From Timema cristinae (taxonomy: Eukaryota > Arthropoda > Insecta > Phasmatodea > Timematidae), in NCBI GenBank assembly GCA_039000515.1, contig JBCFYV010011172.1:72489941-72553940 (forward strand): a stretch of DNA of 64,000 nt, read 5' to 3'. How positions within the stretch are numbered: position 1 is the stretch's first letter; each line of letters starts with the position of its first letter. The position numbers were made by a program, and so were the translations under genes. The notes beneath the pieces are model-generated. The model saw only the letters and a list, made by a program, of their open reading frames with translations, had not been told where the DNA came from and searched no databases. This document shows, in pieces, positions 60,207 to 64,000 of this stretch.

Positions 60207-61819
60207 TGTAGCAATTTTAGCTACAAGTTAAATAAAATGGGCAAGTCAACAAACAGCTACACTTACCCAATCTCACCGTCCAGGCTATGCACCACTAATA
60301 ACAACACATCTGGCCACATTAACAACCCGCGAACAACTGCTAGCTCCGGGCCAAGAATCGAACCTCGCCGCTAGAGACCGCCACCAGGACCAATGCCGCC
60401 CAATGACATGACAAGAGTAGAAGAGGCCAGTAAGTGCCAGACGTTTCCAGAATAAAATAGACGTATCCAGTGTCACGCACATCCTTTTTTATGTTAAACT
60501 CTGTGATCCCCACCCCTTTTGATCCCGTCTCTCCTGTTCTAAGAGTTTGTCCACCATATAAAAGACCAGAGAGGAAATATACTGCACTCTCGGACTGGGC
60601 GTTGATGTAGTAAGGCGAAGTAGAGGCTTCAAAGACTGATATAAAATGTAAGGAGAAATTCACTTTCGGCGTAATCATATCTTGTAACTATTCTAAATTC
60701 TTTTTCGGCCATTCTTTTAATTTTAAAATATAAATTATTTAAGTCTAGTATTATTATTCGTTCTTTTGAATATGGAATTTACTTTAATTAGTTTGTTAAA
60801 GATTTACTTAGAAGAGTTCGTTAATAACATTATGTCAAAGCATTCAAACTTTAGTAATGTTATGCGTTATACTTGATATTTATAAATATGAAATTTACTT
60901 TAAACTATCTAACTTGTGAGTTATATGTAGTAATTAGTTTGTTAAAGATTTACTTGGGAGAGTTCGTAATAACATTATGTCAGAGCATTCAAAATTTAGT
61001 AATGTTATGCTTTATACTTTATATTTATAAATATGGAATTTACTTTAAACTACCTAACTTGGGAATTATATTTCATAATTAGTTTGTTAAGGATTTACTT
61101 GAGAGAGTTCATGAATAACATTATGTCTGAACAATTACAAATTAGTAACGTTATGCAGCATGTTTGGTATTCATAAATAGATAGTTAACTTTAAATTACT
61201 TAACTTGTGAAATTTATTATATATTTAATTCGGTAATGTTCTATTTGGGAGAAATTATCCATATTATTATATATAGTAATATTCAAATTTAATAATGCTA
61301 TGCATTATGAATTAATTTTGTCTTGCGTGATTTTTCTATGGTATTTAACTATAAAACAGTTAAATTTGTATGAAATGATTTCCTTTTGGGAAATGTCGAT
61401 ATCTATTGTTGCGCATATTCAAGGTCATTGCTGTTATTGTATCTATAAGGAACAAAGTTAATTTTCTGCATGTTGTAAAGATTTTGAATACATTTAATAA
61501 ACTTACTATTTTCCTTTTTGACTTGCAATCTTTTAATATTATCTTATCTTAAGGTTTAGGAAAGTACACTATCCAGGTGTCCCAATTTGCTTTCAAATTT
61601 ATCCTATACTAATAATATTTATATATATTGAAGGAGGACCTAGTTCTTCCGCTTCAAGGATTGAGTTGCGTGCTCTGGGGACGTATTATATACCCAGCAT
61701 TTGTCAAAACAGTAATTCAAATTGCTCACTCCTATTTGTTTATTTACCCTTTTTTATAACATTAGATTATATTTTTTTAAATGTATTTGAGCCCCTCTAA
61801 ATTTAGAGCTAGGGTTACA
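60207..61819 (+). repeat. Long LTR copy 2, solo LTR
   Basis: 1,613 bp, TGTAGCAATTTTAGCTACAA to AGAGCTAGGGTTACA, flanked by GAAT on both sides (60,203-60,206; 61,820-61,823). No polypurine tract or primer site is adjacent, so it is a solo LTR left by recombination. A TATA element CCACCATATAAAAGACC lies at about 60,551-60,567. It contains a 145-bp tandem repeat. Confidence 0.9.
60788..61230 (+). repeat. 145-bp tandem repeat inside solo LTR
   Basis: Units start TAGTTTGTTAAAGATTTACT at about 60,788, 60,934 and 61,079, with a partial fourth. Each contains AATAACATTATGTC and AGTAATGTTATGC-like pieces. Confidence 0.85.
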
Positions 61820-62004
61820 GAATCTCCAAGGATTTCCAACCAACATATTCTAGGGATTTAAATATATATATATATATACTTACTAGTTATTTTATTGACA
61901 AACAGCAAGCGATTAATAAATTTTATTTAAAACATTCATAGCATACAACAGAAACAGCATTATTTTTTAAAATGGCATACATCAATATTATTTAGGTCTT
62001 GTGA

Positions 62005-62190
62005 GCTGTACGAGTAATTAAGCGGAGCTCGTCTGGCATGATTGGTTGAGGAGGTTTGAGTTCAAACACTGTCCAATTAAACTGAGGGTATTTCCAACTC
62101 TCCCGCCAAACAAATGTGGGTACACTTACCCCTCATAAATACTTTCATTATTCCTACACCATTAGTATATTTAAATTATTGTATGAGTAG
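62005..62190 (+). repeat. SINE-B-like copy, diverged
   Basis: GAGCTCGTCTGGCATGATTG, box-B-like GTTTGAGTTCAAACACTG, ACTGAGGGTATTTCCAACTC and CCCGCCAAACAAATGTGGGT follow SINE-B order. No clear tail. Confidence 0.6.
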
Positions 62191-62860
62191 TAATAATTAC
62201 ATTTATTAAATATGTATATGTACGTGCTATCACAAGATATTGAAAAAAGTCACAATTACTAATTTTATTCACTGGATGGTGCAGAATGAAAGTGATTCAG
62301 AAATGAATACAAGTGAATATAAGTTTGGGTTATCATAATAATTTAAATAGCGTAAGTCGCGTGTTGCAGAGTAATAGGTTACTTTCTCCTTGATTAGTAT
62401 TCTACCGTCACAATTTATAAATAAAATTTAACGTCTGTCTGACTGTGTGTGTGTGTGAACTTGCCACCTAACCTTAAACCAAATTTAGTCAATTTATAAA
62501 CGCTATCCAAACAGTGAAACTGTTTGCAAAAATATGCTTGTAGGGTTTTCCCGAACCAAATTAATGCTGGTACACATTCTACCTGGTCTAATTATACCAA
62601 ACGGAAAATCTGGTCAATCAGCTTTAACTGATTTTTGATTTCACCTTATTTTTCACTCTCGCAAATGCGGGGTGCCCTCAACCATTGCAAGGAAGTCTTT
62701 GATTGGATGACCGTTTAAACATTTATTAGCGGTGCTAAAGATATAGACTTTTGTGGGGCAGGGGGGGATAGCGGCCCCTAACTGAGGTTTCCATTTCCAG
62801 AGAGGCCCCTTATTGTGCATAATCAGAGCTTTGTCAATGCTCTCTAGTTGCGACATCATT

Positions 62861-63530
62861 CAAGGTCGTGATCTATTCCTGTCTTGACTTGTCTTGTTGA
62901 ATGGCCAAACTGGCACCAGGTATGAGTCATCAGGAAAAACCCATTACCACATAGAATGGGAAGAGGGGGAGTGTTGCCAGGGTCAATGACCTCATGCACT
63001 AGCTCAGGGTTTCAAGGTCGTGCTCTATTCCTGTCTTTACTTGTATTGTCAAGCTGCCAAACTAGCGCCAGGTATGAGTCATCTGGGTTGTGACAGAGCG
63101 ATGACCTGATCGGGAAAACCCATTGCCACATAGAAGGGAAAAGGGGGAGAAAGTTTCCAGGGTCAATGACCTAATTTACTAGCTCACGGTTTCAAGGTCG
63201 TGATCTATTCCTATCTCGACTTGTCTTGTCAAGCCGCCAAACTGGCACCAGGTATGAGTCATCAGGGTTGTGACAGAGTGATGACGTCATCGGGAAAACC
63301 CATTGCCACATAGAAGGGAAAAGGGGGAGGGTTTCCAGGTTCAATAACCTCATATACTAGCTCACGGTTTAAAGGTCATGGTCTATTCCTGTCTCGACTT
63401 GTCTTATCAAACCGCCAAACTGGCGCCAGATATGAGTCATCAGGGAAAACCCATTACCACATAGAAAGAGGAGTGTTGCGACATCACATGCAGTGATGAC
63501 GTCACACAGATCGAGGCGACTTGTCTTGTC
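62861..63530 (+). repeat. 150-180-bp minisatellite, about 4 units
   Basis: Units start CAAGGTCGTGATCTATTCCT at 62,861, 63,013 and 63,193, and AAAGGTCATGGTCTATTCCT at 63,371. They share GGTATGAGTCATC, GGGAAAACCCATTRCCACAT and ACTAGCTCACGGTTT. The first unit lacks about 28 bp (TTGTGACAGAGYGATGACST) present in units 2 and 3. Confidence 0.9.
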
Positions 63531-63537
63531 GAGTTAA

Positions 63538-64000
63538 GGCCCGTTGACACGATGTTAGTGGACTAATGCAAGTTTATTGGTATTAGCTTACTAACATGTT
63601 AGTTGTGTTGACACGCATTTTTCACTTGCATTAGTAGCGCTTTTAAAAACATGGCTGAAAATGAAGAGTGGTGATAACTGGTCTCTCTATTGGAGCCTTT
63701 TTTTTATCACTTCATCTCATTTCTCGTTCGGGTAATTTATACGCATATACTAATTATGCTTATGTGTTAGGAGCTATTAAGGGTGAATTTATAATAAGTA
63801 TGGGCGGCCAAATAAATTACAATTTCTTAGTAAACTCAATTTATCTTAATTAGTTTACCTATTTAATAAAAATTGTTTTATATAACCAACATAAAAAAGT
63901 TAGTGATTAATGTGTCTCCTATTTCTTAGTTCCTTAATACATTAAAATATATTTTAGTTGATCCCAAATAATTATTAAATTATTTTTCTTTATTTGTTAA
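63538..64000 (+). mobile_element. Possible Harbinger-like element, left end
   Basis: After GAGTTAA the sequence GGCCCGTTGACACGATGTTA begins, followed by ACTAATGCAAGT-type repeats and ATGGCTGAAAATGAAGAG. A TTA/TAA next to GGCCC is also how the element at 34,223 starts. The other end lies outside the window, so this is tentative. Confidence 0.35.

Noticed and set aside
62653..62859. 68-codon minus-strand frame rich in Pro/Lys/Trp.
   Set aside because: No recognisable domain, no splice or promoter support, and it abuts a minisatellite.

Overview
This is animal nuclear DNA, almost certainly from an insect and plausibly a hemipteran-type genome, although the species cannot be named from the sequence. 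It is AT-rich (roughly two thirds A+T), with small exons, GT-AG introns, one intron of about 23 kb, tRNA-headed SINEs, LTR elements, LINEs, hAT/Harbinger/Tc1-type remnants and long AAT microsatellites. There is no bacterial-style gene packing.

Two host genes can be reconstructed, both on the minus strand. (1) An ABCC transporter most like ABCC5/MRP5 runs right to left from a start codon at 37,285 to beyond the left edge. Eleven coding exons (37,215-37,285 down to 1,216-1,370) join with matching codon phases into about 505 residues: the N-terminal cytoplasmic region, all of transmembrane domain 1 and the linker leading to the first nucleotide-binding domain. The ATPase domains and TMD2 lie outside the window. 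(2) A two-exon HCN/CNG-like cyclic-nucleotide-gated channel (48,139-47,059 and 45,722-45,176), 542 residues if one missing A in an A6 run is allowed for. Its pore reads LSYG where HCN channels have IGYG.

Almost everything else is mobile DNA. The 23-kb ABCC5 intron 3 (10,000-33,148) holds, in order: a SINE with a 285-bp AAT tail; a 4.5-kb Ty3/gypsy element with 198-bp LTRs and a 5-bp target duplication; a 5'-truncated second gypsy element with a 1.5-kb 3' LTR; a 74-bp minisatellite; a decayed copy of an uncharacterised metazoan protein family with FEN/PIN-like acidic motifs, split by a SINE; LINE fragments; a second copy of that protein family; and another LTR of the long family. All of these larger coding elements are on the plus strand, antisense to the host gene. 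Intron 2 holds a Harbinger-type element with TIRs and TTA duplications, and intron 1 a 285-bp MITE.

Right of the ABCC5 start lie hAT remnants (39.5-41.0 and 42.2-43.2 kb), a Tc1-type MITE (44.5 kb), the channel gene, a decayed RTE-like LINE (49.2-51.5 kb), a Penelope/hammerhead-like motif (52.56 kb), a possible plus-strand promoter/first exon (54.2 kb), more SINEs and a hAT remnant (56-59 kb), a solo long LTR with a GAAT duplication (60.2-61.8 kb), a 150-180-bp minisatellite (62.9-63.5 kb) and the left end of a second Harbinger-like element. The strongest candidates for something undescribed are the FEN/PIN-like protein family, the atypical channel and the long-LTR family.
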